In this document: in pieces, positions 63,890-64,000 of the stretch
Position numbering within the stretch: position 1 is the first letter of the stretch
Layout: the number at the start of each line of letters is the position of its first letter
Origin: Myxococcus xanthus
Lineage (GTDB): Bacteria > Myxococcota > Myxococcia > Myxococcales > Myxococcaceae
Assembly (NCBI RefSeq): GCF_900106535.1
Contig: NZ_FNOH01000005.1
Location: 372,001 to 436,000 of the forward strand
DNA: 64,000 nucleotides
Direction of reading: 5' to 3'
Program-made: the position numbers and the translations under genes
Notes under the pieces: generated by a model
What the model was told of the DNA's origin: nothing
Seen by the model: only the letters and a program-made list of their open reading frames with translations
The model's database searches: none

Positions 63890-64000
63890 GGAGCACCTTC
63901 CTGGGTGGGGGTGGATGCCAGGAGGATGCCTCCGGCGCGCTCGGGAGGATTGGACGAATTTTACTTGGGCTCCGTTTTCACCAGCCGGGTCAGCTCCCGG

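Overview
The DNA is very GC-rich with strong third-position GC and GTG/TTG starts. Gene content fits an aerobic, predatory delta-type myxobacterium (Myxococcus/Corallococcus-like): many TetR regulators and lipoproteins, a VgrG module, Alternative Complex III, a cbb3 oxidase and EpmA. The genus assignment is an inference from content and composition, not from a database match.

Layout. 1-13 kb: the 3' part of a GT39 glycosyltransferase, a NatAB-like ABC exporter, an SPFH/SHOCT protein, a CotH-kinase lipoprotein, an M3-type peptidase lipoprotein, a tightly overlapping epmA-plsC-ppa operon and a TonB-family protein. 13-21 kb: a pncB-pncA NAD-salvage pair, then a type VI secretion VgrG followed by a LysM-amidohydrolase protein and an unrecognised soluble protein; the last two are a candidate effector and partner. 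21-28 kb: ordinary housekeeping and membrane genes (glycerate kinase, YkgJ, RlmI, FxsA, HGSNAT-like, YfiM-like, ferredoxin). 28-39 kb: electron transfer, namely a di-haem cytochrome c peroxidase and a complete Alternative Complex III operon (actA-F) preceded by two extra cytochrome genes and a sigma-54-like promoter. 39-46 kb: an oxidoreductase, a SEC-C protein, a TetR-controlled hydrolase/enoyl-CoA hydratase cluster with a decayed hydrolase, and a haemolysin III gene with an anomalous start, divergent from another TetR gene. 46-60 kb: the cbb3 oxidase locus (TauE/SafE-like gene, ccoI, ccoS, fused ccoNO, ccoQ, mono-haem ccoP, ccoG) followed by hemN and a hemerythrin. 60-64 kb: DUF4476 lipoprotein-like protein, gpmA, a winged-helix AlkZ-like protein and a VOC protein.

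The most unusual part is a ~4.7 kb island (about 53.5-58.2 kb) that splits ccoG from hemN. A 117-bp segment of the ccoG 3' end occurs at both edges of the island (about 89% identical by hand count). Between the copies lie an ISL3-type element with recognisable terminal inverted repeats and an IS3-family fragment nested inside it, a markedly lower-GC gene for a large AAA ATPase with a C-terminal TOPRIM/DUF4435-like nuclease region (OLD or fused PARIS-like, a likely phage-defence protein), and a frameshifted, truncated IS701-type transposase.

How the parts work together: Alternative Complex III oxidises menaquinol and passes electrons to cytochrome c. The cbb3 oxidase, with its copper-loading and haem-supply genes (ccoI, ccoG, ccoS, hemN), is the matching low-oxygen terminal oxidase. 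The whole locus therefore looks like a microaerobic respiration neighbourhood into which a defence island has been inserted.
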